Shown in pieces: positions 20,805 through 28,620 of a stretch of DNA of 64,000 nt (positions are counted from its first letter, which is position 1; each line of letters begins with the position of its first letter). The DNA lies in contig NZ_JAIGNO010000013.1 of NCBI RefSeq assembly GCF_019711515.1, forward strand, positions 1-64,000, in the 5' to 3' direction. Position numbers and translations under genes: made by a program. The notes beneath the pieces were generated by a model. The model was given only the letters and a program-made list of their open reading frames with translations. It did not search any database and had not been told where the DNA came from. Source of the stretch: Qipengyuania qiaonensis. GTDB lineage: Bacteria > Pseudomonadota > Alphaproteobacteria > Sphingomonadales > Sphingomonadaceae.

Positions 20805-21155
20805 CTATTCGTTGCGCGTAGCGATCCAGCTACCGCAGATCACGAGGATGGCCACGGAAATCCAGTACCAGGGATGCCCCAGCGTGTACCAGGTGAAAAC
20901 CACGCCGGCCGTCATCGCCCCGATCGCCATGGTCTTTGCCCGTCGGCTGATCGCACGCCGATCGCGCCAGTCCTTTACCTGTGGGCCCCAATGCGGGTGA
21001 TCGAGGATTTTCTTTTCCAGTTCGGGGCTGGAGCGCGCGAAGAAATAGACCGCCAACAGCAGAAAAGGGACAGTGGGCATGATCGGCAGCGCGGCGCCGA
21101 TTGCGCCGAGGCCGACCGACACGAAACCGAGGCCCTTGTAGATCGGCCGTTTCAT
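20805..21155 (-). CDS. YbaN/DUF454 inner-membrane protein
   Basis: 116 residues with hydrophobic segments at about 8-40 and 80-110 and the family motif GLGAIGAALPIMPTVPFLLLA. The middle carries LEKKILDHPHWGPQVKDW. The function of the family is not established. Starts one base after the sufE stop, so it is co-translated. Confidence 0.88.
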   Translation of the reverse strand: MKRPIYKGLGFVSVGLGAIGAALPIMPTVPFLLLAVYFFARSSPELEKKILDHPHWGPQVKDWRDRRAISRRAKTMAIGAMTAGVVFTWYTLGHPWYWISVAILVICGSWIATRNE

Positions 21156-21156
21156 T

Positions 21157-21564
21157 TCATCCGGCCGCGATCCGCGCGGCGTGTTCTTTCACCAGAGCGA
21201 TCATGTTGGGCACGCCCTGCGTCCTGTTGCTCGATAGCTGGTTCTTGAGATCGAAAGGCTCGAGCGCTGCAGCAATATCCATCTGCGCGACTTCGGAAGC
21301 CGGTTTGTCCTGCACGGCCGCTATCACCAATGCGACGATACCCTTGGTGATCGCCGCATTGCTGTCGGCGAGGAAATGCAGCTTTCCCGTCTCAGTGGTG
21401 GGATAGACCCAGACCTGGGCGCTGCAGCCGCGCACCAGCGTCGCATCGGTCTTAAGTGCGTCCGGCATGGTGTCGAGCTCGCGCCCCAGCTCGATCAGCA
21501 GGCGATACCGTTCGTCCGCTTCGAGGAACTCGTATTCTTCGGCAATGTCGGAAAGTGTTCGCAT
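21157..21564 (-). CDS. sufE: SufE family sulfur acceptor
   Basis: 135 residues of the SufE/CsdE fold. The sulfur-accepting cysteine is in LVRGCSAQVWV. It activates the cysteine desulfurase SufS and carries persulfide to the Fe-S scaffold. It lies alone from the suf operon, 41 bases after the last gene of the psp array, so it may receive read-through during envelope stress. Confidence 0.92.
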   Translation of the reverse strand: MRTLSDIAEEYEFLEADERYRLLIELGRELDTMPDALKTDATLVRGCSAQVWVYPTTETGKLHFLADSNAAITKGIVALVIAAVQDKPASEVAQMDIAAALEPFDLKNQLSSNRTQGVPNMIALVKEHAARIAAG

Positions 21565-21605
21565 GGCGCGCCTTTAGCGGGCGGGCAGGCGAGCGTCCAT
21601 CGGCC

Positions 21606-21782
21606 TCAGCCGGACAGACCGCCCGGGCGAGTGAAGGCGTAATAGACCACATAGAACCAGCCGAAAAAGCCGTGGATCGCCGCCCATATGATGGACTTGT
21701 GAAGGCTCCAGCTGACCGCCACGGCGATCGCACTGCCAAGGCCGATCCCCGCACGGGCAGCGTCGGTCCGCGCGGCGCTCAT
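21606..21782 (-). CDS. 58-residue membrane protein ending the psp array
   Basis: A 58-codon frame starting MSAARTDAARAG, whose start overlaps the stop of the previous gene as ATGA. It has two short hydrophobic stretches (about 12-24 and 30-48, FFGWFYVVYYAF), which suggests one or two TM helices, and lacks the C-terminal motif shared by the five genes before it. Position makes it a possible PspD-like accessory. Function unknown. Confidence 0.65.
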   Translation of the reverse strand: MSAARTDAARAGIGLGSAIAVAVSWSLHKSIIWAAIHGFFGWFYVVYYAFTRPGGLSG

Positions 21783-22021
21783 AGATCGACCCCGCTGGCA
21801 ATCGCCTCGAGCTTCTTGATCCGTTCCTTGAGGTCGGAAATCTCGATCCGTGCCGCGCCGAGCGAGGATCCCTCGTCGGGATTACCGGGGGTTTGAAATC
21901 GCTCGAGTTCCTGACGCTTGAGCGCCAGCCAGCCATGCCAGGCGCGCAGCAGGGCCCAGGCGACGATGGCCAGACCGACCAGCGAAGCGGCCGCGATTAT
22001 CATAGTCGGTTCGAACATCAC
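21779..22021 (-). CDS. PspB-like small membrane protein, paralogue 5
   Basis: 80 residues: an N-terminal TM helix (about 5-28), a basic juxtamembrane part, then DLKERIKKLEAIASGVDL, a shortened copy of the C-terminal motif found in PspC and the four preceding genes. Begins 17 bases after the previous stop. Its role is inferred from membership of the psp array. Confidence 0.75.
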   Translation of the reverse strand: MMFEPTMIIAAASLVGLAIVAWALLRAWHGWLALKRQELERFQTPGNPDEGSSLGAARIEISDLKERIKKLEAIASGVDL

Positions 22022-22038
22022 CTCATGTCCTCCTTCAA

Positions 22039-22350
22039 CTAGTCCCTATCGACCTGCTTTTCCCGCAGGGCTTCGATTTCGGCCGAAATCCGCTTCGTTT
22101 CCCGGGCGTCGAGCGAATTGCCATCGGTGGCGATGCGTTCGAGTACCTTGATGCGCTCGCGCAAATCCTCGACTTCCCGCTTCGTATCGGAATCCGGTTG
22201 CGGATTGGCCGACGATGATCCCGGGCCGATCCAGTGCTTGTTGCCCCTGCGGTCGGAGATGATCCCTCCCTGCGAACGGTATTTCGCAGTCATCACCTTG
22301 CCGATGGCGACGATCAGCACGATGAATACGACGGCAAGTGGCCAGCTCAT
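22039..22350 (-). CDS. PspB-like small membrane protein, paralogue 4
   Basis: 103 residues starting MSWPLAVVFIVLIVAIGK; the ATG overlaps the upstream stop (ATGA). After one TM helix comes a polar linker and the motif RIKVLERIATDGNSLDA with EIEALRE at the end. A much longer in-frame extension upstream is arginine-rich shadow and is not used. Confidence 0.78.
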   Translation of the reverse strand: MSWPLAVVFIVLIVAIGKVMTAKYRSQGGIISDRRGNKHWIGPGSSSANPQPDSDTKREVEDLRERIKVLERIATDGNSLDARETKRISAEIEALREKQVDRD

Positions 22351-22655
22351 CTTGCTGCCTCCGGCCTGCGGCTTTCCGCCGCGTCCAGCGCGCGCAGCTC
22401 TTCGATCTGCGTTGCCAGGGCGTGGTTTCCTTCGGTGGCGATCCGTTCGAGCACCCGGACGCGCTCCTCCATTTTGCGGTAGTCGCCATTGGCAAACCTC
22501 AGCTGTTCGGCTTTGGCCTCTTCCGCCCGGGCCTCGAGTTCCAGCTTGCGCTCCTCGTGCGCCTGGACGCGCTGATTGACGATGTAAGCGAACGGCAGAA
22601 CCAGCATGATGACGGCAAGGATAAAGCCGAAAATCAGAGCGAGATCCCCGTCCAT
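22347..22655 (-). CDS. PspB-like small membrane protein, paralogue 3
   Basis: 102 residues. One TM helix (about 6-28), a charged coiled-coil stretch rich in E, A and K (about 32-60), then RVRVLERIATEGNHALATQI. The start codon touches the stop of paralogue 2. The coil between membrane and motif resembles PspB, which contacts PspC and PspA in known systems. Confidence 0.8.
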   Translation of the reverse strand: MDGDLALIFGFILAVIMLVLPFAYIVNQRVQAHEERKLELEARAEEAKAEQLRFANGDYRKMEERVRVLERIATEGNHALATQIEELRALDAAESRRPEAAR

Positions 22656-22966
22656 CAGTTGGCCTCCCTGCCATCGCGCAGGCGGTCGATTTCGGCCGTC
22701 AGGTGATAGCCGCTATCGGTCACGATCCGTTCGACATTGCCGAGCCGGTCCTTGAGCGAACCGAGTTCGGCGCGCAGTTCGGCATTCTCCTGCGTGAGCA
22801 GCTTGACCCGTTCGACCGCCTGGTCGTTCTTGGGGTAGACCGCCTTGCCCCAGCTGTTTTCCAGCGGGTAGCCGTTCTTGATGCGCAGCCAGGTGGTGGC
22901 GACCCAGCCGCCGGTTATGATAGCGACACCTGCGATGATCGCGGTTTCAGTGAAGAATTCTATCAT
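22655..22966 (-). CDS. PspB-like small membrane protein, paralogue 2
   Basis: 103 residues. N-terminal TM helix (about 8-26), a linker with PLENSWGKAVYP, a coiled coil (LLTQENAELRAELGSLKDR) and the motif RLGNVERIVTDSGYHLTAEI. It overlaps paralogue 1 by four bases. The linker is unlike that of the other copies, so the copies have diverged in the periplasm-proximal part while keeping the C-terminus. Confidence 0.8.
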   Translation of the reverse strand: MIEFFTETAIIAGVAIITGGWVATTWLRIKNGYPLENSWGKAVYPKNDQAVERVKLLTQENAELRAELGSLKDRLGNVERIVTDSGYHLTAEIDRLRDGREAN

Positions 22967-23271
22967 GCTTTCTCCCCTTGCTTGATGTTCAAAGGAACAC
23001 CGCTGCCGCGTTCCTCGACCGAGCGTTGATCACGCAGGGCTTCTATCTGCGTGGCGACATCGTAACCCTTGTCGGTGACGATGCGTTCGAGCACGCGGAC
23101 CCGGTCTTCGAGATCCTGTACCTTGCTGGCATATTGTGCCGCTTTTTCGGCGGTGGCTTGAGCCGTGGTCTGGACGTTCATTTCCGCCAGCTTCTGCTGG
23201 TGTCTGGTCCAGATCGCGACGATCGGTATCATCAGCGCGATGATCGGTATTAAGACGCCGATACTGTCCAT
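22963..23271 (-). CDS. PspB-like small membrane protein, paralogue 1
   Basis: 102 residues. TM helix at about 5-22 (IPIIALMIPIVAIW), an alanine/glutamine-rich coil, then RVRVLERIVTDKGYDVATQI and a polar tail. Starts 21 bases after the pspC stop. The motif is close to the end of PspC, so these two may dock on a shared partner. Confidence 0.8.
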   Translation of the reverse strand: MDSIGVLIPIIALMIPIVAIWTRHQQKLAEMNVQTTAQATAEKAAQYASKVQDLEDRVRVLERIVTDKGYDVATQIEALRDQRSVEERGSGVPLNIKQGEKA

Positions 23272-23292
23272 CGTGTACCTCCCCTATTTCGT

Positions 23293-23670
23293 TCAGCGCA
23301 GCCGTTCGATCTCGGCGGTCAGGCGCGGATTGCTGCTGACGTAGAAGGTCTCCACGTCGGCCAGGCGGCGATCGACATCCTTCATCCGCGCGCGGATTTC
23401 GCGGGCCGTGCGCTTCGGGTTCTGCCGCACGCGCTGCCAGTATGTCTGCTCTTCGCGATCGACATAAAGATGCGCGGGCTTCTTGTTCAGCAGCAGGCCG
23501 GCGATAAAGTAGAACGGGATCGTCGATCCGCCGGACATGAAGGTCAGGCCGAGGACGCCGAGCCGGACCCACAAGACATTGACGCCGGTATAGTCCGCGA
23601 TGCCAGAGCAGACGCCCATCAGCTTCGCGTTCTGCTTGTCGCGGTAGAGCGTGGTGCGGGGGCTGTTCAC
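23293..23670 (-). CDS. pspC: phage shock protein C
   Basis: 125 residues. The PspC domain (about 5-65) includes LMGVCSGIADYTGVNVLWVR and one TM segment (TFMSGGSTIPFYFIAGLLL). The C-terminal tail ends RLADVETFYVSSNPRLTAEI, the same motif as the downstream paralogues. PspC is the inner-membrane sensor that, with PspB, draws PspA from PspF. The ATG overlaps the pspB stop. Confidence 0.93.
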   Translation of the reverse strand: MNSPRTTLYRDKQNAKLMGVCSGIADYTGVNVLWVRLGVLGLTFMSGGSTIPFYFIAGLLLNKKPAHLYVDREEQTYWQRVRQNPKRTAREIRARMKDVDRRLADVETFYVSSNPRLTAEIERLR

Positions 23671-23972
23671 TTGTTGGCTCCTTTCTTCTCGGCCATCAGT
23701 TGTTCGAGTTCGCGCAATTGCTGGTTGTCCTTTTCGCTGTCATGGACGAGGCGGGCGGGACGGAAATCGGGGTTGTCGCTAGCGACGAGACGCTCGACCG
23801 TATCCATCCGGTCGTCGAGGCGCTTGGCGAGGCTGTAGAGTTCCTCGAGCAGGGCTTCGTCATCGGTCGTGATGGTGGCCGAGGTCTTCCACTTCGTAAT
23901 GTAGTGGAGGATCACCCACGGAAGGCCGATAAAGATGGCCGGTACGACGAATATTTCGCTGCCAAATTCCAT
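23667..23972 (-). CDS. pspB: phage shock protein B
   Basis: 101 residues. One N-terminal TM helix (VVPAIFIGLPWVILHYI), then a cytoplasmic coiled coil with LAKRLDDRMDTVERLVASDN, and a charged tail. Longer than the E. coli protein. Five bases after the pspA stop and overlapping pspC, so pspABC are one translation unit. Confidence 0.9.
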   Translation of the reverse strand: MEFGSEIFVVPAIFIGLPWVILHYITKWKTSATITTDDEALLEELYSLAKRLDDRMDTVERLVASDNPDFRPARLVHDSEKDNQQLRELEQLMAEKKGANK

Positions 23973-23977
23973 GAGTC

Positions 23978-24667
23978 TCAGTCCTCCTTGTCGGCGCTGC
24001 CCTTGCCGAGCGCCTTTTTCATCTGTTCGAGTTCGTCGTCGATCGCGTCGGCACCTTCCAGCGCGGCGATCTCGTCGGCGAGGCTCGGCTTGTCCGACTT
24101 GTCGGCAATGCTCAAGGCATCGGCGCGGCCTTCGGCGTAATCGACGCGGCGCTCGAGCTGGTCGAAGCGGCTGAGTGCATCGTCGACGCGTTCATTGGTC
24201 ATCAGGCTGCGCAGCTTGACGCGGTTTTCCGCGCTTTCGAGGCGGGCCGCAATGGCGGTCTGGCGGCTGCGTGCTTCGCGCAGGCGGTTCTGCAGCTTCT
24301 GAATGTCCTGCTCATAGGCCCGCAGCGCATCGTCGAGCACGGCGATTTCCTGCTTGAGCTGTTCGCTCATATCGGCCGCCTTCTTCTTTTCGACGAGCGC
24401 GGCGCGGGCAAGATCCTCGCGGTCCTTCGAGATGGCAAGCTGCGCCTTCTCGTTCCAGTCGGCCTGAAGCTTGTCCAGCTTGACCGTGTGGCGGTGCATT
24501 TCCTTCTGATCGGCAATCGTGCGGGCGGCGCTGGCGCGCACTTCGACCAGCGTTTCCTCCATCTCGAGGATGATCATGCGGATCATCTTCTGGGGATCGT
24601 CCGCCTTGTCGAGCATGTCGTTGAAATTGGCGGCGATGATATCGCGGGTACGGCTGAAAATGCCCAT
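23978..24667 (-). CDS. pspA: phage shock protein A
   Basis: 229 residues starting MGIFSRTRDIIAANFNDMLD, the standard PspA N-terminus, followed by long coiled-coil helices (about 30-190). PspA binds stressed membrane as an ESCRT-III-like scaffold and holds PspF inactive when unstressed. GGAG lies eight bases before ATG 24667. The frame stays open upstream for 69 more codons to an ATG at 24874 that overlaps the previous gene's stop, so a longer form cannot be excluded. Confidence 0.93.
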   Translation of the reverse strand: MGIFSRTRDIIAANFNDMLDKADDPQKMIRMIILEMEETLVEVRASAARTIADQKEMHRHTVKLDKLQADWNEKAQLAISKDREDLARAALVEKKKAADMSEQLKQEIAVLDDALRAYEQDIQKLQNRLREARSRQTAIAARLESAENRVKLRSLMTNERVDDALSRFDQLERRVDYAEGRADALSIADKSDKPSLADEIAALEGADAIDDELEQMKKALGKGSADKED

Positions 24668-24870
24668 CAAAGGTGCTCCATTGGCAAAAAAGTCCGATCC
24701 CTTGGACCGCCCGCCGTCGCGGGTGGGAGTCGGTGACCGGCGCAGCCGTTCTACCTCTTCCTCGATACGCGACAAGCGGGGGCGGGCCGAAGCGCCTTCG
24801 GCATCGCTGCCGTGGGGACTGTCGGGGGAGCGGCGCTCCGGCCCTAGGGGGTCGTGGTCGGGAGGCAAGG

Positions 24871-25023
24871 TCATGCGATCTCGACCTGTTCGACGGCGGC
24901 CAGCACCGGCGCGGGTGCCGTAACCGCGATCTGCGAACTCAGCACGACAAAGGTGGCCATGGCAGCGATGCTGGCAATGGCAGCCTGTCCGAGCTGGCTG
25001 CGAAAGAAGTTGCGGTTGTACAT
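24871..25023 (-). CDS. 50-residue membrane peptide, first gene of the psp operon
   Basis: A 50-codon frame starting MYNRNFFRSQLGQAA, behind a strong GGGAGG site. A hydrophobic helix spans about 13-32 and a short hydrophobic tail follows. It is the first gene after the sigma-54 promoter. Its TGA overlaps an ATG at 24874 in the pspA frame. The function is unknown; it may be an envelope-stress effector or a leader that sets pspA translation. Confidence 0.7.
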   Translation of the reverse strand: MYNRNFFRSQLGQAAIASIAAMATFVVLSSQIAVTAPAPVLAAVEQVEIA

Positions 25024-25072
25024 GCGGGTTACCTCCCTGGGGCCGACTGGCCGATTGCTGTTGTAGCATATT

Positions 25073-25090
25073 TAGCAAAGCCCGTGCCAA
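25073..25090 (-). promoter_or_regulatory. sigma-54 promoter of the psp operon
   Basis: TTGGCACGGGCTTTGCTA on the minus strand matches the -24/-12 consensus, with GG and GC ten bases apart. Transcription would begin near 25063, about 40 bases before the first psp gene. The divergent pspF gene encodes the matching enhancer-binding protein. Confidence 0.93.
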
Positions 25091-25189
25091 AATCGAAAAA
25101 CGGGAGAATTGCAGAGATTTTCGGATAATCGACGAACGACATGTTGGTTTTCATTGCCAAGCATTGGGAAAAATTCCTATCTCTTGGCC

Positions 25190-26212
25190 ATGGAGCGGGA
25201 AAATCAGTTTATCGGGCAATCTGGGGCCTTCCTCGACGCGGTCGAGCGTGCCAGCCGCGCCGCGCCCATGCGGCGCCCCGTGCTCGTCATCGGCGAGCGC
25301 GGGACGGGGAAGGAACTGATCGCCGAGCGCCTGCATCGTCTCTCCACCCGCTGGGACGAACCTCTGGTCGTCATGAACTGCGCCGCGCTGCCCGAAACGC
25401 TGATCGAAGCCGAGCTGTTCGGGCACGAGGCGGGAGCCTTCACCGGTGCTACCAGATCGCGCGTCGGCCGGTTCGAGGAAGCCGACAAGGGCACGCTATT
25501 TCTCGACGAACTGGGCACTTTGTCGATGGGCGCGCAGGAACGCCTGCTGCGCGCGGTCGAATATGGCGAAGTGACGCGGATCGGATCGAGTCGTCCGACG
25601 CGCGTCGATGTGCGGATTGTCGCCGCCACCAATGAGGACCTGCCGGCCAAGGCGGAGCGCGGCGATTTTCGCGCCGACCTGCTCGACCGGCTGAGTTTCG
25701 AAGTCATCACCTTGCCCCCGTTGCGGGTGCGCGAAGGCGACGTGCACGTGCTGTCCGACTATTTCGGCCGGAGAATGGCTGCCGAACTCGGTTGGGAGGG
25801 CTGGCCCGGCTTCGCTCCGCACGTCTCGGAGCAGATGGAAAAGCACGAATGGCCGGGCAATGTGCGCGAACTGCGCAATGTCGTCGAGCGCGCGATCTAT
25901 CGCTGGGACGATTGGGGCGAGCCGATCGGGCATGTCGTGTTCGATCCGTTCGACAGCCCGTGGAAACCGCTCAGTCCCGAACCGCGGATGGAAAAGGCAT
26001 CTGCCAAAGCAATCGTGTCCCCGGAACGGGCACCTGATTTCGATCATGTCGAAGATCTGCGCTCTGCGGTCGATGCGCATGAACGGGCAATCGTCGAGCA
26101 TGCGCTCGGCAAGCATCGCTGGAACCAGCGCCAGACCGCCAAAGCCCTGGGGTTGAGCTACGATCAGCTGCGTCACTGCATCAAGAAACACGCGCTCGCC
26201 GACGATAGCTGA
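25190..26212 (+). CDS. pspF: PspF, sigma-54-dependent activator
   Basis: 340 residues. The AAA+ domain begins almost at the N-terminus (Walker A GERGTGKE, GAFTGATRSRVGRFEEA for sigma-54 contact, Walker B GTLFLDE), with no N-terminal receiver domain, as in PspF. The C-terminus has a Fis-type helix-turn-helix (RQTAKALGLSYDQLRHCIKK). ATG 25190 fits the family start. It is divergent from the psp operon it controls; CCAAGCATTGG at 25159-25169 may be part of its enhancer site. Confidence 0.94.
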   Translation: MERENQFIGQSGAFLDAVERASRAAPMRRPVLVIGERGTGKELIAERLHRLSTRWDEPLVVMNCAALPETLIEAELFGHEAGAFTGATRSRVGRFEEADKGTLFLDELGTLSMGAQERLLRAVEYGEVTRIGSSRPTRVDVRIVAATNEDLPAKAERGDFRADLLDRLSFEVITLPPLRVREGDVHVLSDYFGRRMAAELGWEGWPGFAPHVSEQMEKHEWPGNVRELRNVVERAIYRWDDWGEPIGHVVFDPFDSPWKPLSPEPRMEKASAKAIVSPERAPDFDHVEDLRSAVDAHERAIVEHALGKHRWNQRQTAKALGLSYDQLRHCIKKHALADDS

Positions 26213-26359
26213 TCGCCGCTTGCTTTTCGCGGGACTCGCGCCTATCTGACTGCCCATCCCGACATTGTCGCGACACTGAAGGGGCTGGCGCCGCGAGGGG
26301 CCGGCCAAAAGCGCTTTGAGCAACCTCGTTGTCGCATGACGTGTGTAAATGGAGACCGA

Positions 26360-26923
26360 ATGGCCGATATCGCGCGCCTTACAAACCTGATCGAACCCGA
26401 GGCGAAGGCCCTCGGTTTCGAGCTCGTGCGCGTGAAGATGATGCCCTCGGAAGCCGGGGACGGCGGCGAAGCTCTGCAGATCATGGCGGAGGATCCGGCC
26501 ACCGGCCAGCTGGTGATCGATCAGTGCGCCGCGCTGTCGCGCCGCGTGTCCGACCGGATCGACGCGCTCGAGGAGCAGGGCGAGGTGCTGATAGAAGGCG
26601 CCTATCACCTCGAGGTTTCCAGCCCGGGGATCGACCGTCCGCTCACCCGCGCGAAGGATTTCGCTGACTGGGCCGGGCACGAGGCCAGGATTTCCATGAC
26701 CAAGGGTTGGGACGGTCAGCGCAACCTCAGGGGCGAACTCAAGGGGATCGAAGGCGACATGGTTGCCATCCTCGACCGCAAGGCCGGGGAAGTGTCCGTC
26801 CCCCGCGACCAGATACATTCCGCACAGCTCGTCTTGACCGACGAACTGATTGCCGCCACCCAGCCACTCGATACGAGTGGTGCCGACGAAATCGTCGAAA
26901 CTGAAGAGAAGGCAGACGACTGA
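26360..26923 (+). CDS. rimP: ribosome maturation factor RimP
   Basis: 187 residues. N-terminal domain with ALGFELVRVK and HLEVSSPGIDRPL, the RimP signature; C-terminal SH3-like domain. Needed for 30S assembly. GGAG precedes ATG 26360. Its stop overlaps the nusA start, as in the usual rimP-nusA-infB order. Confidence 0.94.
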   Translation: MADIARLTNLIEPEAKALGFELVRVKMMPSEAGDGGEALQIMAEDPATGQLVIDQCAALSRRVSDRIDALEEQGEVLIEGAYHLEVSSPGIDRPLTRAKDFADWAGHEARISMTKGWDGQRNLRGELKGIEGDMVAILDRKAGEVSVPRDQIHSAQLVLTDELIAATQPLDTSGADEIVETEEKADD

Positions 26924-28620
26924 TGGCCAGCGCCATTTCCGCCAACAAGGCTGAACTCCTTGCGATCGCAAACTCGGTCGCCTCGGAAAAGATGATCGAC
27001 AAGGCGATCGTCATCGAGGCGATGGAAGAAGCGATCCAGAAGTCTGCCCGCAACCGCTACGGCGCCGAAAACGACATCCGCGCCAAGCTGGACCCGCTGA
27101 CCGGCGACCTGCGCCTTTGGCGTGTGGTCGAGGTGGTCGAGGAAGTCGAAGATTACTTCAAGCAGGTCGATCTGAAGGCCGCGCAGAAGCTGCAGGACGA
27201 TGCCAAGATCGGCGACTTCATCGTCGATCCGCTACCGCCGGTCGACCTCGGCCGTATCGACGCGCAGAGCGCCAAGCAGGTGATCTTCCAGAAGGTCCGC
27301 GATGCCGAGCGCGAGCGTCAGTTCGAGGAATTCAAGGACCGCGCGGGCGAAGTCATCACCGGCGTGATCAAGTCGGTCGAATTCGGCCATGTAATCGTCA
27401 ATCTCGGTCGGGCCGAAGGCGTTATCCGCCGCGACCAGCAGATCCCACGCGAAGCCGCGCGTGTCGGCGAACGGGTCCGCGCGCTGATCACCAAGGTGGA
27501 ACGTAACAATCGCGGCCCGCAGATTTTCCTAAGCCGCGCGCATCCCGACTTCATGAAGAAGCTGTTCGCGCAGGAAGTGCCCGAAATCTACGACGGCATC
27601 ATCGAAATCAAGGCCGCCGCCCGCGATCCGGGCAGTCGCGCCAAGATCGGCGTAATCAGCCATGACAGCAGCATCGATCCCGTTGGCGCCTGCGTCGGCA
27701 TGAAGGGCAGCCGCGTGCAGGCCGTCGTGCAGGAATTGCAGGGTGAGAAGATCGACATCATCCCCTGGTCGGAAGATGGCGCGACGTTCATCGTCAACGC
27801 GTTGCAGCCGGCCACCGTCAGCCGCGTCGTGCTGGACGAGGAAGATGGCCGTATCGAAGTCGTCGTACCTGACGATCAGCTGTCGCTGGCCATCGGTCGT
27901 CGCGGCCAGAACGTGCGTCTCGCCAGTCAACTGACCGGCAACCAGATCGACATCATGACCGAAGAAGAAGCTTCGGAAAAGCGGAGCAAGGAGTTCGCCG
28001 AGCGGTCGAAAATGTTCGAGGAAGAACTCGACGTCGACGAAACGCTGTCGCAGTTGCTGGTCGCCGAAGGCTTCGCCGAACTCGAGGAAGTCGCCTATGT
28101 CGAGCTGGAAGAGCTGGCCGGCATCGAAGGCTTCGACGAAGATCTGGCCGAGGAACTCCAGAGCCGAGCGCAGGAAGCCATCGATCGGCAGGAAGCAACG
28201 CATCGCGAAGCGCGGCGCGAACTGGGCGTCGAGGACGATCTGGCCGAATTGCCGCATCTGACCGAAGCCATGCTCGTCACGCTGGGCAAGGCGGGCATCA
28301 AGACGCTCGACGATCTGGCCGATCTCGCCACCGACGAACTCATCCAGAAGAAACGCGAAGCGCCGCGCCGCCGCAACAATACCGACGGTCCGCCGATGCG
28401 GCGCCCCTCGGTCCGCGAACAGGACAAAGGTGGCGTGCTGGGCGAATACGGTCTGACCGAAGAGCAGGGCAACGAGATCATCATGGCTGCCCGCGCGCAT
28501 TGGTTCGAAGACGAGGAGCCGCAGGCGGTTCCCGCAAGTTCCGAAGACGAAGAGAAGGCCCCGGCAGCCGCCGGGACGGACGACACGCAGGAGGCCGCCG
28601 ATGCGGACTCCACCCAATGA
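26923..28620 (+). CDS. nusA: transcription termination/antitermination factor NusA
   Basis: 565 residues: NusA N-terminal domain (1-130), S1 domain (about 140-200), two KH domains (about 230-350; LSLAIGRRGQNVRLA), and C-terminal acidic helix-hairpin-helix repeats. The acidic end (DEEKAPAAAGTDD) is typical of alphaproteobacteria. Binds RNA polymerase and nascent RNA. TGATG overlap with rimP. Confidence 0.96.
   Translation: MASAISANKAELLAIANSVASEKMIDKAIVIEAMEEAIQKSARNRYGAENDIRAKLDPLTGDLRLWRVVEVVEEVEDYFKQVDLKAAQKLQDDAKIGDFIVDPLPPVDLGRIDAQSAKQVIFQKVRDAERERQFEEFKDRAGEVITGVIKSVEFGHVIVNLGRAEGVIRRDQQIPREAARVGERVRALITKVERNNRGPQIFLSRAHPDFMKKLFAQEVPEIYDGIIEIKAAARDPGSRAKIGVISHDSSIDPVGACVGMKGSRVQAVVQELQGEKIDIIPWSEDGATFIVNALQPATVSRVVLDEEDGRIEVVVPDDQLSLAIGRRGQNVRLASQLTGNQIDIMTEEEASEKRSKEFAERSKMFEEELDVDETLSQLLVAEGFAELEEVAYVELEELAGIEGFDEDLAEELQSRAQEAIDRQEATHREARRELGVEDDLAELPHLTEAMLVTLGKAGIKTLDDLADLATDELIQKKREAPRRRNNTDGPPMRRPSVREQDKGGVLGEYGLTEEQGNEIIMAARAHWFEDEEPQAVPASSEDEEKAPAAAGTDDTQEAADADSTQ

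Noticed and set aside
22039..22674. 211-codon version of PspB-like paralogue 4
   Set aside because: The extra N-terminal half is antisense-like, arginine-rich and overlaps paralogue 3; the ATGA-coupled start at 22350 gives a normal TM protein.
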